DNA of 64,000 nucleotides, taken from contig NZ_RWIV01000001.1 of the NCBI RefSeq assembly GCF_003944835.1, positions 2,147,501-2,211,500 on the forward strand, read 5' to 3'. Source of the DNA: Bacillus sp. HMF5848 (GTDB lineage Bacteria > Bacillota > Bacilli > Bacillales > HMF5848). The translations under genes were made by a program, and so were the position numbers. Within the stretch, counting starts at the first letter, position 1. Each line of letters starts with the position of its first letter. The notes beneath the pieces are model-generated. The model worked only from the letters and a program-made list of their open reading frames with translations, was not told the DNA's origin and made no database searches. This document shows positions 25,481 through 33,925 of this stretch, piece after piece.

Positions 25481-26146
25481 TTAAATTAAAATAATATCTC
25501 TAAAAAGAAAGCGATTGCTTGATAGCTTAGTCTCACCTAACGAAATATTGATAGGTTTACGAAATATAGGACCATTAAAGACAAATGAATGGAACTCCCC
25601 GTTTTCACCACACGGGTCGACACCTTTAGGAAGAAACTTAGCAAAAGCTGTATTTATAGTCTTACCAGCATACTTCTCACTCAGTACTTCTGTGTCAACG
25701 CAAGTAATCACAGCTTCAAATGACAACGCTATAAATTCTTCTAACAATTGAACTGTATTTTCACCCCATAAAGGGAAAACGGCGTGAAGCCCATGAGGAC
25801 GGATTAATTCCTCTCTGTATATTTTAATGTCCTCTAAGAATATATCACCAAACATAACATGTGTAACCCCTTCATTAACGAGTTCTTTTAAGGCTTTATT
25901 CATTTTGAATTTATAGTGCTCATTGGTACAGTTTATTGGAATGTATACTTTTTTTAGAGGTATACCGAGGGAGTCAGATTGACTATGCAAGAGCTCTTCA
26001 CAAAATCCATGTATGCTTACTCTTTGATAAGTTTCTGTAATTGTTGTGATAAGACAGTGAATATCCCATTGCTTTGTTTGTATTAGTCTATATAATGCTA
26101 AAGTAGAATCCTTACCACCACTAAAGGAAACGGCAATCTTCTTCAT
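25481..26146 (-). CDS. Dph6-type ATP-dependent amidoligase-family protein (PP-loop)
   Basis: 221 residues. N-terminal PP-loop SFSGGKDSTLALYRL binds ATP. HVMFGDIFLEDIKIYRE and GVDPCGENGEFHSFVFNGPIF are hallmarks of the diphthine-ammonia ligase family. Bacteria lack diphthamide, so the bacterial member must act on another substrate; none is proven. Start ATG preceded by AGGAGG. Monocistronic. Confidence 0.82.
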   Translation of the reverse strand: MKKIAVSFSGGKDSTLALYRLIQTKQWDIHCLITTITETYQRVSIHGFCEELLHSQSDSLGIPLKKVYIPINCTNEHYKFKMNKALKELVNEGVTHVMFGDIFLEDIKIYREELIRPHGLHAVFPLWGENTVQLLEEFIALSFEAVITCVDTEVLSEKYAGKTINTAFAKFLPKGVDPCGENGEFHSFVFNGPIFRKPINISLGETKLSSNRFLFRDIILI

Positions 26147-26419
26147 TAAAACCTCCTATATATTGAAGGACATAAAAATTAAATGATATGTAATATACAG
26201 TTCAAGTCTGATAAGATTTCTTATGGATATAATTCATTAACATAGTTTTTTTCATGTGCGAATCGCCTAAATCCTCACCTATACAACCTAATAACCTTCT
26301 TTTTTGGGCGTGGCATATTCAACATCTTCTTATCACTGAACTAGGCAAACAAAGTTAATTTTTCGAATTTTAAAATAATTATATTCGAATTAAATTCATT
26401 TAGGAAACAGTCGATTTTT
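26147..26419. other. Gene-free stretch
   Basis: AT-rich region upstream of the PP-loop gene. A short minus-strand frame starting MLNMPRPKKK (26253-26312) is interrupted early by a stop and has no convincing ribosome site. Nothing else recognised. Confidence 0.5.
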
Positions 26420-26455
26420 CAAAAAAACAGTGAGAGCTTTTCCTCACTGTTTTAA
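26420..26455 (-). terminator. Intrinsic terminator of DUF3892 gene
   Basis: AAACAGTGAG / CTCACTGTTT stem with T7 on the minus strand. It overlaps the end of the coding sequence. Confidence 0.8.
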
Positions 26456-26754
26456 AATGTAGGGAGTTCATCGAGATTATTTTCCTTTATTCCATCTGGC
26501 TTACTTCTGATTATTTCACGTCCATATTTTTGGAAAACATCTACATGTGCTAACTGCCCCATCTTGGCGGACTCGAGAGCTGAAAAGTAATCTAACTCTC
26601 TACCTGACTCAGTTTTAAAGGCTATAATATCTCCCTCATCATTTTTCCGGACAGCAACGATCTTTTCTTGATTTAATGACGGTTGCTGTTGTTCCTGTTC
26701 AGGTGTTGCTTGTTGTTTATATAAGTTGTACATTTCTTCAAAAGATTGATCCAA
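26452..26754 (-). CDS. DUF3892 protein
   Basis: 100 residues. A Gln-rich N-terminal third is followed by a DUF3892 domain: EKIVAVRKNDEGDIIAFKT, GRELDYFSALESAKMGQLAHVDVF and a closing IIRSKPDGIKENNLDELPTF. Function unknown. TTG at 26754 is the likely start, with GGAGG 7 nt upstream; the GTG at 26763 overlaps that ribosome site. Confidence 0.8.
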   Translation of the reverse strand: MDQSFEEMYNLYKQQATPEQEQQQPSLNQEKIVAVRKNDEGDIIAFKTESGRELDYFSALESAKMGQLAHVDVFQKYGREIIRSKPDGIKENNLDELPTF

Positions 26755-26813
26755 ACTTTCCACCTCCGAACAAGTGTTAGTATATATGTTTGGAGGTGGT
26801 TTTATTCAGACAT

Positions 26814-27125
26814 TTATGAGAGTTCAACTAACTCATATTCATCATCTTCAAGCATTAATATACAAGTATTTTTATTCTTATCACTTATTAATACAGCATC
26901 GAAAGCACCAAATTTATGGAGCTTATTTTGAGAAGCATTTACCATTGCCTCCACTGAGTCAAGAAGAATTTCTTCATCTGCAAAAACGGGCACTTCACTT
27001 GATTCTAACACCACTGCAAAGTGAGTATGTAGTATTTCTTTTGTAAAATCCTCATCTGATTTAAAAAGCTGTTTGATTTTATTTAGTGAGTCGTCTTTAA
27101 CTTGATAAACTGTAATAGCTGACAT
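26814..27125 (-). CDS. Hypothetical acidic protein
   Basis: 103 residues, no Cys, alpha/beta pattern (SAITVYQVKDDS, HFAVVLESSEVPVF, AFDAVLISDKNKNTCIL). ATG at 27125 is supported by AAGGAGTG; a GTG at 27134 overlaps it. Lies between the DUF3892 and oxidoreductase genes on the same strand, with 50-80 bp gaps. No family recognised. Confidence 0.65.
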   Translation of the reverse strand: MSAITVYQVKDDSLNKIKQLFKSDEDFTKEILHTHFAVVLESSEVPVFADEEILLDSVEAMVNASQNKLHKFGAFDAVLISDKNKNTCILMLEDDEYELVELS

Positions 27126-27202
27126 CGTTAACACTCCTTACTTATTGATTACTATATCGTGATGCATATACATAATATACTAATCCATTAAAGAAAGAAA
27201 GC

Positions 27203-28147
27203 TTATCCTCTAAGTTGATCAAGCATTTGTTGAGCGTCATATCCAACATTAAAATCATAAATATCAGCTTGTTTACCATCAATAGCTGAAATAAATTCAT
27301 CAAGTAAGTTTGTCTTCGGTTCTTCAAGTTCTCGAACTTCTTGCATTGCCTCACCTATTTTGGCAGCTTGTAAGTCGCGCCAATTAATAAGGGATAGCGT
27401 ACCATCTGTGCCATATGCTGTATAAGCTATACGCTCTTCACCAGCTATATCACTAAGACCCGAAATAACAAATGGTACTTGTGTATCGTTTAAATGTAGT
27501 AATGCATAAATTCCGATTTCTGAACGTTTTGGATCCTCAGGTAATTCTAATTCTTTATGAATTAATGTTGCATTGCCAAATATCTTTAAAGTTTGTTGAA
27601 TAAAGTGGACCCCAACTTCCAGTATGAATCCGCCTTGTTCACGACTTGCAACCCATTCATTTTGCTGCCATGGACGTGGCCATTGTGGAAATTGCATACA
27701 CAATTCTAAGCGACGAAGCTTTCCAATCTCGCCATTCTTTATTTTGGTGAAAAATGTGTAAGCACCTGCACTATAATTTAGTGGAAAGTTCATAGCATGT
27801 ACAATTCCTGCTTTGTTTGCTTTATCACGAATAAGCAACGCTTCTTCAATTGAATTTGCTAACGGTTTTTCACATAAAATATGGATCCCCTTTTCTATAG
27901 CAGCTATTACTATATCGAAATGGAATTTTGGTGGCACTGCTACATAAACAAAATCCACCGTTTCTTGAGAAAGTAAAAGCTCATAATTGTCATAAGCTTT
28001 ACACTCAAAAATTGTACTGGCAATCATCTCAGCCTTACTTCTATTTGTATCACATACACCAATAATTTTAATTTGAGTAAGCTCTTTCATATTACTAATA
28101 AATCTTTCTCCAATAGCCCCTAAACCAATTACAGCAGCCTTTTTCAT
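27203..28147 (-). CDS. Gfo/Idh/MocA-family oxidoreductase
   Basis: 314 residues. Rossmann motif AAVIGLGAIGERF at the N-terminus, DFVYVAVPPKFHFD and the family signature CEKPLANSIEEAL, followed by an alpha/beta C-terminal domain with WVASREQGGFILEVGVHFIQ. Uses NAD(P) on a sugar, inositol or similar polyol; no neighbouring sugar genes indicate which. Start ATG is preceded by GGAGGG. Confidence 0.85.
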   Translation of the reverse strand: MKKAAVIGLGAIGERFISNMKELTQIKIIGVCDTNRSKAEMIASTIFECKAYDNYELLLSQETVDFVYVAVPPKFHFDIVIAAIEKGIHILCEKPLANSIEEALLIRDKANKAGIVHAMNFPLNYSAGAYTFFTKIKNGEIGKLRRLELCMQFPQWPRPWQQNEWVASREQGGFILEVGVHFIQQTLKIFGNATLIHKELELPEDPKRSEIGIYALLHLNDTQVPFVISGLSDIAGEERIAYTAYGTDGTLSLINWRDLQAAKIGEAMQEVRELEEPKTNLLDEFISAIDGKQADIYDFNVGYDAQQMLDQLRG

Positions 28148-28249
28148 ATATGCCCTCCATTCTATGTACTTTTTTAAAATATCAAAATTTTATGTATTGT
28201 GCAATCTTCAGTCTATTGTTCTTAACTTCGATAATTTATGTTTTAAAAT

Positions 28250-28286
28250 AAAAAAGCTGAATCCTTGTTTACTAGGATTCAACTTA
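28250..28286 (-). terminator. Strong intrinsic terminator
   Basis: AAGTTGAATCCT / AGGATTCAGCTT (minus strand) followed by T6. Located downstream of the rhodanese gene at 28432. Confidence 0.85.
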
Positions 28287-28292
28287 TACAGC

Positions 28293-28415
28293 TTAAGCAA
28301 TAGAGTAATGATTATTGTGATGCGCCCAACGATTAGGACCAATTTTTATCTCTTGCTGTCTTTCAATGTCTACAACAAGTTTAGCTCGATTTATTGTTAC
28401 AATATCCTTTATCTT
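28293..28415 (-). other. Open frame of 40 codons without a normal start codon
   Basis: Minus-strand frame between two stops encodes a coding-like peptide ending PNRWAHHNNHYSIA, just upstream of a strong terminator and 17 bp after the rhodanese gene. It has no ATG, GTG or TTG in frame; AAAGG stands before an ATT codon. It may be a decayed gene end, a non-canonical start or plain 3' UTR. Confidence 0.3.
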
Positions 28416-28431
28416 TTAATTCACTAGAAAA

Positions 28432-28794
28432 TTAATTCCAAGCGTTCATCCCACCTTTAACGTTGGTGATATTTGTAAATCCTTGTTTTTTTAATATTTT
28501 ACATGCATTTTTACTTCTCATACCACTTTGACAAATTACTACAATTTCACTTTCTTTCGATAAATCATTAATTTTAGAATTAATTTGATTAAGCGGCACA
28601 TTTTTAAATTGTTTAATGTGGTTTGATTTATATTCACCTGGTGTTCGCACATCTATGAATTGCTTTGATTTATCGCTGACAATAGTTTTTAGTTGTGCTG
28701 TTGAAATGTCGGTTACGCCTTTTACAGGCATAAATTTCATTATAATAAACAGTATTAGTATTATTGGTATTATAAAGTTTACAAATTGGTCCAA
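28432..28794 (-). CDS. Membrane-tethered rhodanese (sulfurtransferase), YqhL-like
   Basis: 120 residues. One N-terminal TM helix (FIIPIILILFIIMKFMPV), then a single rhodanese domain with FIDVRTPGEYKSNHIKQFKNVPL and active loop VVICQSGMRSKNACKIL, ending NVKGGMNAWN. The Cys carries persulfide sulfur. TTG start with AGGAGG about 8 nt upstream. The upstream operator-like element fits control by a CsoR/CstR-family persulfide-sensing repressor, though none is encoded in the window. Confidence 0.88.
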   Translation of the reverse strand: MDQFVNFIIPIILILFIIMKFMPVKGVTDISTAQLKTIVSDKSKQFIDVRTPGEYKSNHIKQFKNVPLNQINSKINDLSKESEIVVICQSGMRSKNACKILKKQGFTNITNVKGGMNAWN

Positions 28795-28826
28795 GTTCTT
28801 TTCCTCCTGAGTGTATAATATATTAA

Positions 28827-28842
28827 ATACCTATAAGGGTAT
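28827..28842. promoter_or_regulatory. CsoR/CstR-like operator before the rhodanese gene
   Basis: Minus-strand reading ATACCCTTATAGGTAT, an imperfect inverted repeat (ATACCC / GGTAT), overlapping the predicted -10 and start region; 14 of 16 bases match the element at 19173-19188. Confidence 0.55.
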
Positions 28843-28869
28843 ATTAAATAAAATATTCAAGTCTGTCAA
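28841..28869 (-). promoter_or_regulatory. Promoter of the rhodanese gene
   Basis: Minus strand TTGACA (28864-28869), 17-bp spacer, TAATAT (28841-28846). Confidence 0.6.
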
Positions 28870-28912
28870 GAGTTATAATTAAGCTATGTATTTTGGGAAG
28901 TCAGTTGAAATA

Positions 28913-28950
28913 ATAAAAAAAGCTAAAACCAGATCAGTGGTTTTAGCTTC
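28913..28950 (-). terminator. Intrinsic terminator of the 218-residue gene
   Basis: AGCTAAAACCA / TGGTTTTAGCT stem followed by T7 on the minus strand. Confidence 0.88.
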
Positions 28951-28977
28951 AAGTGGTAAAGAACTAGTATTCAAAAT

Positions 28978-29634
28978 TTAAGATTGAACTTTTTTATAAT
29001 CGTTAAGTAATTCAATTAAATAATTAGCTTCCTCTTCTTTAAAATAGAAAATTACTTCTTCTTCTACTTCTTCATCCTCAATGGAAGTAATTGTTTTTCT
29101 GTAAAGAACTCCATCGCCTGTATCACGAACAAACCCTAATTTATAATGAATATTGTCTTGAGTATGTTTATCATTAGTATGTGATTCAACATGAATATAC
29201 TTGTCGTTAGAAATCCATTCAATGCTTTCATCAGTTAGTTCATCTTCAAAATTTTCTTCAACTGTTAAATCATCAATGATGTCATCTTCAAAGTTCTCAA
29301 TATCTTCCATATCCTCAATCTCATCTAGTACTTCATGAAAAGCAGTGTGTATGTAATCTAATATGTCTTGTACATCATGCATAAGTACTTTAACTTCATA
29401 CTCTGATTCTTCATCGTAATATAAAGAATAAAATTCTTGATTGATTGGATCGAAATGTATGCTACAAAATAAAGCTGTTTCTTCATCATCAAAGACAATA
29501 AAGAACTGAAAAGAAGGATGCTTTGTTGATGTGATTGATTCAAAAATCACATCATAATCATCAAAGCTTTCACATATATCAGGCAGACTAGTTCTTACTA
29601 ATGGTTCAACGCGATAATACCATTCTAAACTCAT
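28978..29634 (-). CDS. Highly acidic cytosolic protein of unknown function
   Basis: 218 residues with many Asp/Glu, especially in the centre (VLDEIEDMEDIENFEDDI, about 100-125). No signal peptide, TM or Cys cluster. An N-terminal domain (1-100) and a C-terminal domain (about 140-218, EEVEEEVIFYFKEEEANYL) flank the acidic hinge. Start ATG follows AGGAGG. No family recognised. Confidence 0.72.
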   Translation of the reverse strand: MSLEWYYRVEPLVRTSLPDICESFDDYDVIFESITSTKHPSFQFFIVFDDEETALFCSIHFDPINQEFYSLYYDEESEYEVKVLMHDVQDILDYIHTAFHEVLDEIEDMEDIENFEDDIIDDLTVEENFEDELTDESIEWISNDKYIHVESHTNDKHTQDNIHYKLGFVRDTGDGVLYRKTITSIEDEEVEEEVIFYFKEEEANYLIELLNDYKKVQS

Positions 29635-29698
29635 GTAAACAACCTCCTTGTGATATCTTTATTAAGTAGCTTTCCCACTTTGACACATTATAAAAGCT

Positions 29699-30763
29699 TT
29701 AAAAAGAAAACACACTGTGTTCATCTAAGCTTTTTAAAAAACCTAAAAGTAATTCAAGTGTGGCGTTTACATCATTTAAATCAATGACTTCATATGGTGC
29801 ATGAGCATATCGAGATGGGATGGACAATACACCGGTAGGAATACCTTGGTTACTTAGAGCTAAGGCACCGCCATCTGTACCGATACCTGGAAATACCTCT
29901 AATTGATAAGAAAGAGATTTTTCTTCAGCAATTCTTTCTATGTACTCTTTTACAGATGGATGTGCAATTAAGCTGAAATCCATTACTTTAATCCCAACAC
30001 CTCCCCCTAGTAAAAGAGAATTATCCATTGTCTCTTCATTTGTATCACTAACGGCAGTCGTATCAAGAGCAATTGCAACATCTGCATCTAAGCCTACAGC
30101 TGCTGCTGACGCCCCTCTCAAGCCTACCTCTTCTTGTACAGTAAATAAACAAATTAACTCCCCTGCAAAATCACTAGAGCACAGATTTTCTAATGCCTTT
30201 ATAATAACGGCACATCCTACACGATTATCTAGTGATTTACCAACGACTTTTCCTGTTTTCTCATTACCTAAGTATGACAATGGCGTAGCATAAGTAATAG
30301 GCGAACCAATTTTTACGCCTAAACTTAACACCTCCTCTTTAGAGGAAGCTCCGATATCAATATATAATTGTTGGTGCTTACGTACCTTGGAAGAATCGTC
30401 AAATTTTACGTAGTGGGCAGACATAGTACCAATCACTCCCGACACAGTACCTTCTGCTGTTCGAACTAGTACTTTTTGGGAAAGTAAAATTCGATCATCG
30501 TGTCCACCAAGTTTTTCAAAACGAATGAATCCATTTGATTCTATCTTTTTTACAATAAAGCCTACCTCGTCCATATGAGCTGTAACAATAACTTTAGGAC
30601 CTTTTTTTCCATTACCCTTTTTCTTAGCAATTACATTTCCGATACGATCAATGTATACTTCATCTACAATGTCTGCAATGTACTCTTTAATAAAATGCGA
30701 AACAGGTTGTTCATAACCGGATGGACCATGTAAAGCTGTTAGTTGTGTTAAAAGATTATACAA
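29699..30763 (-). CDS. M42-family metallo-aminopeptidase
   Basis: 354 residues with the M42 zinc site: VTAHMDEVGFIV (His), GKSLDNRVGCAV (bridging Asp), TVQEEVGLRGA (catalytic and ligand Glu), ALDTTAVSD (Asp) and RYAHAPYEVIDL (His). N-terminal LHGPSGYEQPVSHFIKEYI is also typical. It removes N-terminal residues from peptides in the cytosol, usually as a large dodecamer. Specificity (glutamyl or broad) is not clear. A DUF6501 gene lies 21 bp upstream on the same strand and may share its transcript. Confidence 0.88.
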   Translation of the reverse strand: MYNLLTQLTALHGPSGYEQPVSHFIKEYIADIVDEVYIDRIGNVIAKKKGNGKKGPKVIVTAHMDEVGFIVKKIESNGFIRFEKLGGHDDRILLSQKVLVRTAEGTVSGVIGTMSAHYVKFDDSSKVRKHQQLYIDIGASSKEEVLSLGVKIGSPITYATPLSYLGNEKTGKVVGKSLDNRVGCAVIIKALENLCSSDFAGELICLFTVQEEVGLRGASAAAVGLDADVAIALDTTAVSDTNEETMDNSLLLGGGVGIKVMDFSLIAHPSVKEYIERIAEEKSLSYQLEVFPGIGTDGGALALSNQGIPTGVLSIPSRYAHAPYEVIDLNDVNATLELLLGFLKSLDEHSVFSF

Positions 30764-30784
30764 TTTTGCCTCTCCCTAAAATAT

Positions 30785-30988
30785 TTATTCGTTTGAGAAA
30801 TATTCTTTATAATATCCACCAACGCGACCTGTGTTATCTATGATAAAAATAAATTCTTCCGTTTCATTCTTTACTTCATATTCTTTCCCTGCAGTTAGTG
30901 CTCGATTAACCATGTATTTATCTGCATCGGTATGAATGCAACGTACTTTTTTCAAAGTTGGACGTGTCATCCAATTATACTGAGCCAT
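30785..30988 (-). CDS. DUF6501-family small protein
   Basis: 67 residues: LKKVRCIHTDADKYMVNRAL, AGKEYEVKNETEEFIFIID, ending GGYYKEYF, which matches a conserved small Bacillus family. ATG at 30988 is chosen because AAGGGGGATATAC precedes it; the longer frame from 31051 lacks support. Function unknown; a small beta-barrel is likely. Probably co-transcribed with the M42 peptidase. Confidence 0.8.
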   Translation of the reverse strand: MAQYNWMTRPTLKKVRCIHTDADKYMVNRALTAGKEYEVKNETEEFIFIIDNTGRVGGYYKEYFSNE

Positions 30989-31278
30989 GTATATCCCCCT
31001 TTCCAATAATATAATGCTTGTAGAAAAATCGTGAACATATTTCCTTTGCATAATCTTAACATATCATAAAGCTTTTTGTTATCAAAGGGACAAGCGTCAA
31101 GGTTTTTAAAACCAGGAATTAATGCTGTCCTAACGCGGCATCGTATTTGTTAGAATCTTTAGCTGTTATACACAATAAAACAATTAAAAAAGCATCGAAG
31201 GTTTATTTCCACGACACTTTTTTTCGGTGGTTGACAAAATGAGTTTTTTTCCATACAACAGGAATGAAATAATTACTA

Positions 31279-32343
31279 TTACACCTTAATACTTGTTGAG
31301 TCGGTCACATGGTTCAAAATAATGTCTTGAATTTGTTTTGCTGCGATCTCTAGGTTTGAACCATCTACTGGTATAAATGTATCAATGTATTCAGTTGACT
31401 TAAAATCATAACAAGCATCATAATATTTTGTTAATAACAATTCAATAAAGTCATCGTATTGCTTATGAACAAACATATTATAAATATCGTTATATATTTC
31501 AAGACCCAATCTTTTTTTAATTATTGAAATAGCTTGTACGACTGTACTCTCAAACCAAGACTCATTTTCATATGGAATTATATATTCATTTTTAATACGT
31601 TTGACTCTCTCTTCTATCGGTGAAGTTAATAAAATATGTAAACCTCTTTGTTTAACTTTTAATAAATAATCTGGCTGAATGCAATGCCCTACCCGCTTAC
31701 TTTCTGCTTCCATTATAAAATATTTATAATGGCTAATCTCTTTTAGATTATCAAACAACAAACCATCAAACATCTTTTGATTATGAGGTTTACGAAGACC
31801 AATTTGACCAAATACTGATCCGCGGTGGTTAGCAATGCTTTCAAGATCAATAATAGGCTGTTGTTTGTCTTTTAGTAATTGAAGCAACTCTGTTTTTCCA
31901 GCTCCGGTATTACCGTGGATTATAATACCTGTTTCAGGCAATAATGACGGAGAAATATTTAGAATGTAGTTTCGATACGCTCGATACCCTCCGATTAATC
32001 GGCTAACATTTAATCCAGAAAAAGAAGCAAATGTTGTAACTGCTTTACTTCTCATACCACCTCTCCAACAAAATATAATTGGTTCTGCATCATGGTCATT
32101 CGCTAAGTTTCTAATATTTTCGAGAATGTTTGGGATTTTATGAGAAACTAATTCCATCGCCTTCCATTTTGCTTGATTAGGTCCTTGTTCTTTATAAATA
32201 GTACCAACTGTTTGGCGTTCATCATTAGAAAATAAAGGAATGTTAACTGCATTTGGAATAGTGGCATCCTTAAATTCATCTGGTGAGCGAACGTCTATTA
32301 AGATTTGAGTATTTGTTACATTTTCAATTAAAGTCTCCTTCAA
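31279..32343 (-). CDS. mnmH: tRNA 2-selenouridine/geranyl-2-thiouridine synthase
   Basis: 354 residues. N-terminal rhodanese domain (LIDVRSPDEFKDATIPNAVN and active loop FCWRGGMRSKA, catalytic Cys near residue 92) is followed by a P-loop domain (IIHGNTGAGKTELLQLL, about 143-160). This two-domain build is specific to MnmH (SelU/YbbB), which replaces sulfur by selenium at wobble 2-thiouridine of tRNA through a geranylated intermediate. Selenophosphate synthase SelD should exist elsewhere; the window has only its paralogue HypE. Start ATG is preceded by AAGGA. Confidence 0.92.
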   Translation of the reverse strand: MKETLIENVTNTQILIDVRSPDEFKDATIPNAVNIPLFSNDERQTVGTIYKEQGPNQAKWKAMELVSHKIPNILENIRNLANDHDAEPIIFCWRGGMRSKAVTTFASFSGLNVSRLIGGYRAYRNYILNISPSLLPETGIIIHGNTGAGKTELLQLLKDKQQPIIDLESIANHRGSVFGQIGLRKPHNQKMFDGLLFDNLKEISHYKYFIMEAESKRVGHCIQPDYLLKVKQRGLHILLTSPIEERVKRIKNEYIIPYENESWFESTVVQAISIIKKRLGLEIYNDIYNMFVHKQYDDFIELLLTKYYDACYDFKSTEYIDTFIPVDGSNLEIAAKQIQDIILNHVTDSTSIKV

Positions 32344-32522
32344 GGATTAATACCTCCATTCATACTTCAATTATAAGTCAGATAATACGTTTGTAAATCA
32401 CCATCGTAATAGTTTTCTTCTGTTCATAAAATCTTCAATAAATTATTATTTCTTAGATAAAGTATTTGAAAATGTTGCATACACTTTATAAATAAAGAAT
32501 TATTAAAAGGAGACGTTTAATA

Positions 32523-32780
32523 ATGAATTTAATCGACATAAATTTATTTTCTGAATGGATTCGAAATAAACAAATTTTAGAAGTTAAAACGACCCATAAT
32601 TGTATAACCCTTCTACCTGCGTATTTTGATGAAAAATCTTTCAAATTATTTGGCTATGACAGACAGAGAAAATTTAGAAGTATAGATGTTAGTGGTACTA
32701 TTTCGGTTAGACCAGTAAAAATTAATGGTTCGTTTAATCATAGGAGTTCTTTAGAATTATCAAGCACGATTTATGTTTAG
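32523..32780 (+). CDS. Hypothetical protein
   Basis: 85 residues, basic, alternating beta-type strands (LEVKTTHNCITLLPAYF, SGTISVRPVKINGSF). ATG is backed by AAAAGGAGACG. No signal peptide or recognised family. A small CCCATA/TATGGG hairpin (32788-32803) follows without a U tail. Confidence 0.65.
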   Translation: MNLIDINLFSEWIRNKQILEVKTTHNCITLLPAYFDEKSFKLFGYDRQRKFRSIDVSGTISVRPVKINGSFNHRSSLELSSTIYV

Positions 32781-32853
32781 GATATTGGCCCATACGCTTA
32801 TGGGTGTCCTCCCATATATTATTAGATAAGAGAAGAAATGGGAGGTTAACAGT

Positions 32854-33261
32854 ATGACTTATAATCGAAAGTATAGATCAAATCCGATGACACTTATGAA
32901 TCAATTCTTTACACAAAAGCCCCAAAAAACACTGTTAGGCGTTATGGATAGCTACTTTTCCGGCGGAGATGTCTCCAGTATTCCTTATGTTATGTATGAA
33001 GATAATATTTGTATTTATATTAATATGGAAGTACCTGGATATTCCAAGGAAGATATTAACATACGTATAATCGGACAAGAAATTAATGTAAGTATAACTA
33101 ATCAAAAAAGTGAGAAGCTACCTAGAAATTTAGATGGAGTTTCAGAACGAATTAAAGTTCCAAAATTAGCTGCCCTGAGTAAGTTAAAGGCGGAGTATCG
33201 AAATGGAATACTACGCTTACAAATCCCTAAAAAATCTGGCAAGAAAATCAATATCGAATGA
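32854..33261 (+). CDS. Hsp20/alpha-crystallin family small heat-shock protein
   Basis: 135 residues. A basic N-terminal arm of about 45 residues precedes the crystallin domain: ICIYINMEVPGYSKEDINIRI, ERIKVPKLAALSKLKAEYRNGILRLQIPKK with the conserved A-x-x-x-N-G-[IV]-L motif. It holds unfolded proteins, or acts in the spore coat as CotM/CotP do. No CtsR or HrcA site was found upstream. Start ATG preceded by GGGAGG. Followed by a strong terminator. Confidence 0.87.
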   Translation: MTYNRKYRSNPMTLMNQFFTQKPQKTLLGVMDSYFSGGDVSSIPYVMYEDNICIYINMEVPGYSKEDINIRIIGQEINVSITNQKSEKLPRNLDGVSERIKVPKLAALSKLKAEYRNGILRLQIPKKSGKKINIE

Positions 33262-33273
33262 GGAATTTTCCCT

Positions 33274-33305
33274 GTGTGACTAATAAATATGTCACACTTT
33301 TTTTC
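33274..33305 (+). terminator. Intrinsic terminator of hsp20 gene
   Basis: GTGTGAC / GTCACAC stem followed by T7. Confidence 0.85.
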
Positions 33306-33435
33306 TCCATTAAAATACTGCTTAGTGTATAGTTTATATTTTGTCTACACTTTTTTAAGAATGTAAAACTTCCATTTGTTACAAGTAGTAAAACCCGTGG
33401 TGTCGTCAAAAATATGAAAGAAGGAGGTTGAGATT

Positions 33436-33558
33436 ATGGCGAAAACAAGCAAAAGTAAAGAGCAAGTAAGAAAAGAGCAAAGTCAAACAAAAGAATTTGG
33501 AAAAACTCCAGGGTATGTAGATAAGAAGCTAGAAGGTCCTAACCGACCATCAGTATAG
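33436..33558 (+). CDS. Small basic protein, 40 residues, upstream of yozQ-like gene
   Basis: MAKTSKSKEQVRKEQSQTK start and GPNRPSV end; highly charged and likely disordered. AAGGAGGTTGAG ribosome site is excellent, and the stop codon overlaps the ribosome site of the next gene (TAGGAGG), which shows translational linkage. Composition is like that of small spore proteins, but no named family was matched. Confidence 0.75.
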   Translation: MAKTSKSKEQVRKEQSQTKEFGKTPGYVDKKLEGPNRPSV

Positions 33559-33568
33559 GAGGCTTTGC

Positions 33569-33766
33569 ATGGAGAAAAAACAAGTTGTAAATAGTAAGGT
33601 TGCAGGTAGAACATTCAAGCCAGACGACTATCAGTCTTCATCAGAAGCAGGTAAAGGGCTTGCTTTGACTCATGAACAAGCAACCGATTCATTAACGGAA
33701 GGTTCTATTGATGCTACTATAGAAACTGATGAAGGTAATATTAAAATCCCTCGCAAAGGCTTCTAG
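33569..33766 (+). CDS. yozQ: YozQ-family (DUF4025) small protein
   Basis: 65 residues: VAGRTFKPDDYQSSSEAGKG, ALTHEQATDSLTEGSID, TDEGNIKIPRKGF, the pattern of the Bacillus YozQ/DUF4025 family. Hydrophilic, no Cys, probably cytoplasmic or in spores. Second gene of a two-gene operon with the 40-residue protein, ended by a terminator. Confidence 0.8.
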   Translation: MEKKQVVNSKVAGRTFKPDDYQSSSEAGKGLALTHEQATDSLTEGSIDATIETDEGNIKIPRKGF

Positions 33767-33775
33767 TAAGTAATG

Positions 33776-33826
33776 GAGGCTGTCTCAATCAATCCACTAT
33801 CTGGTTTGAATGACAGTCTCTTTTAT
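33776..33826 (+). terminator. Terminator of the yozQ-like operon
   Basis: GAGGCTGTC / GACAGTCTC stem (one G-T pair) around a 27-nt loop, then CTTTTAT. Confidence 0.65.
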
Positions 33827-33925
33827 ATGGAAAAATACATAGGACTTATTAACATAGATATGTATATTCGTTTATATTTCACGAAAAAATAGTTAGGACG
33901 CATTTCATTTATAAGGAGAATTCTG

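Noticed and set aside
26253-26312. DUF134-like start (MLNMPRPKKK) on the minus strand
   Set aside because: Stops after about 16 codons with no continuation in another frame and no clear ribosome site. Too short to call a remnant.
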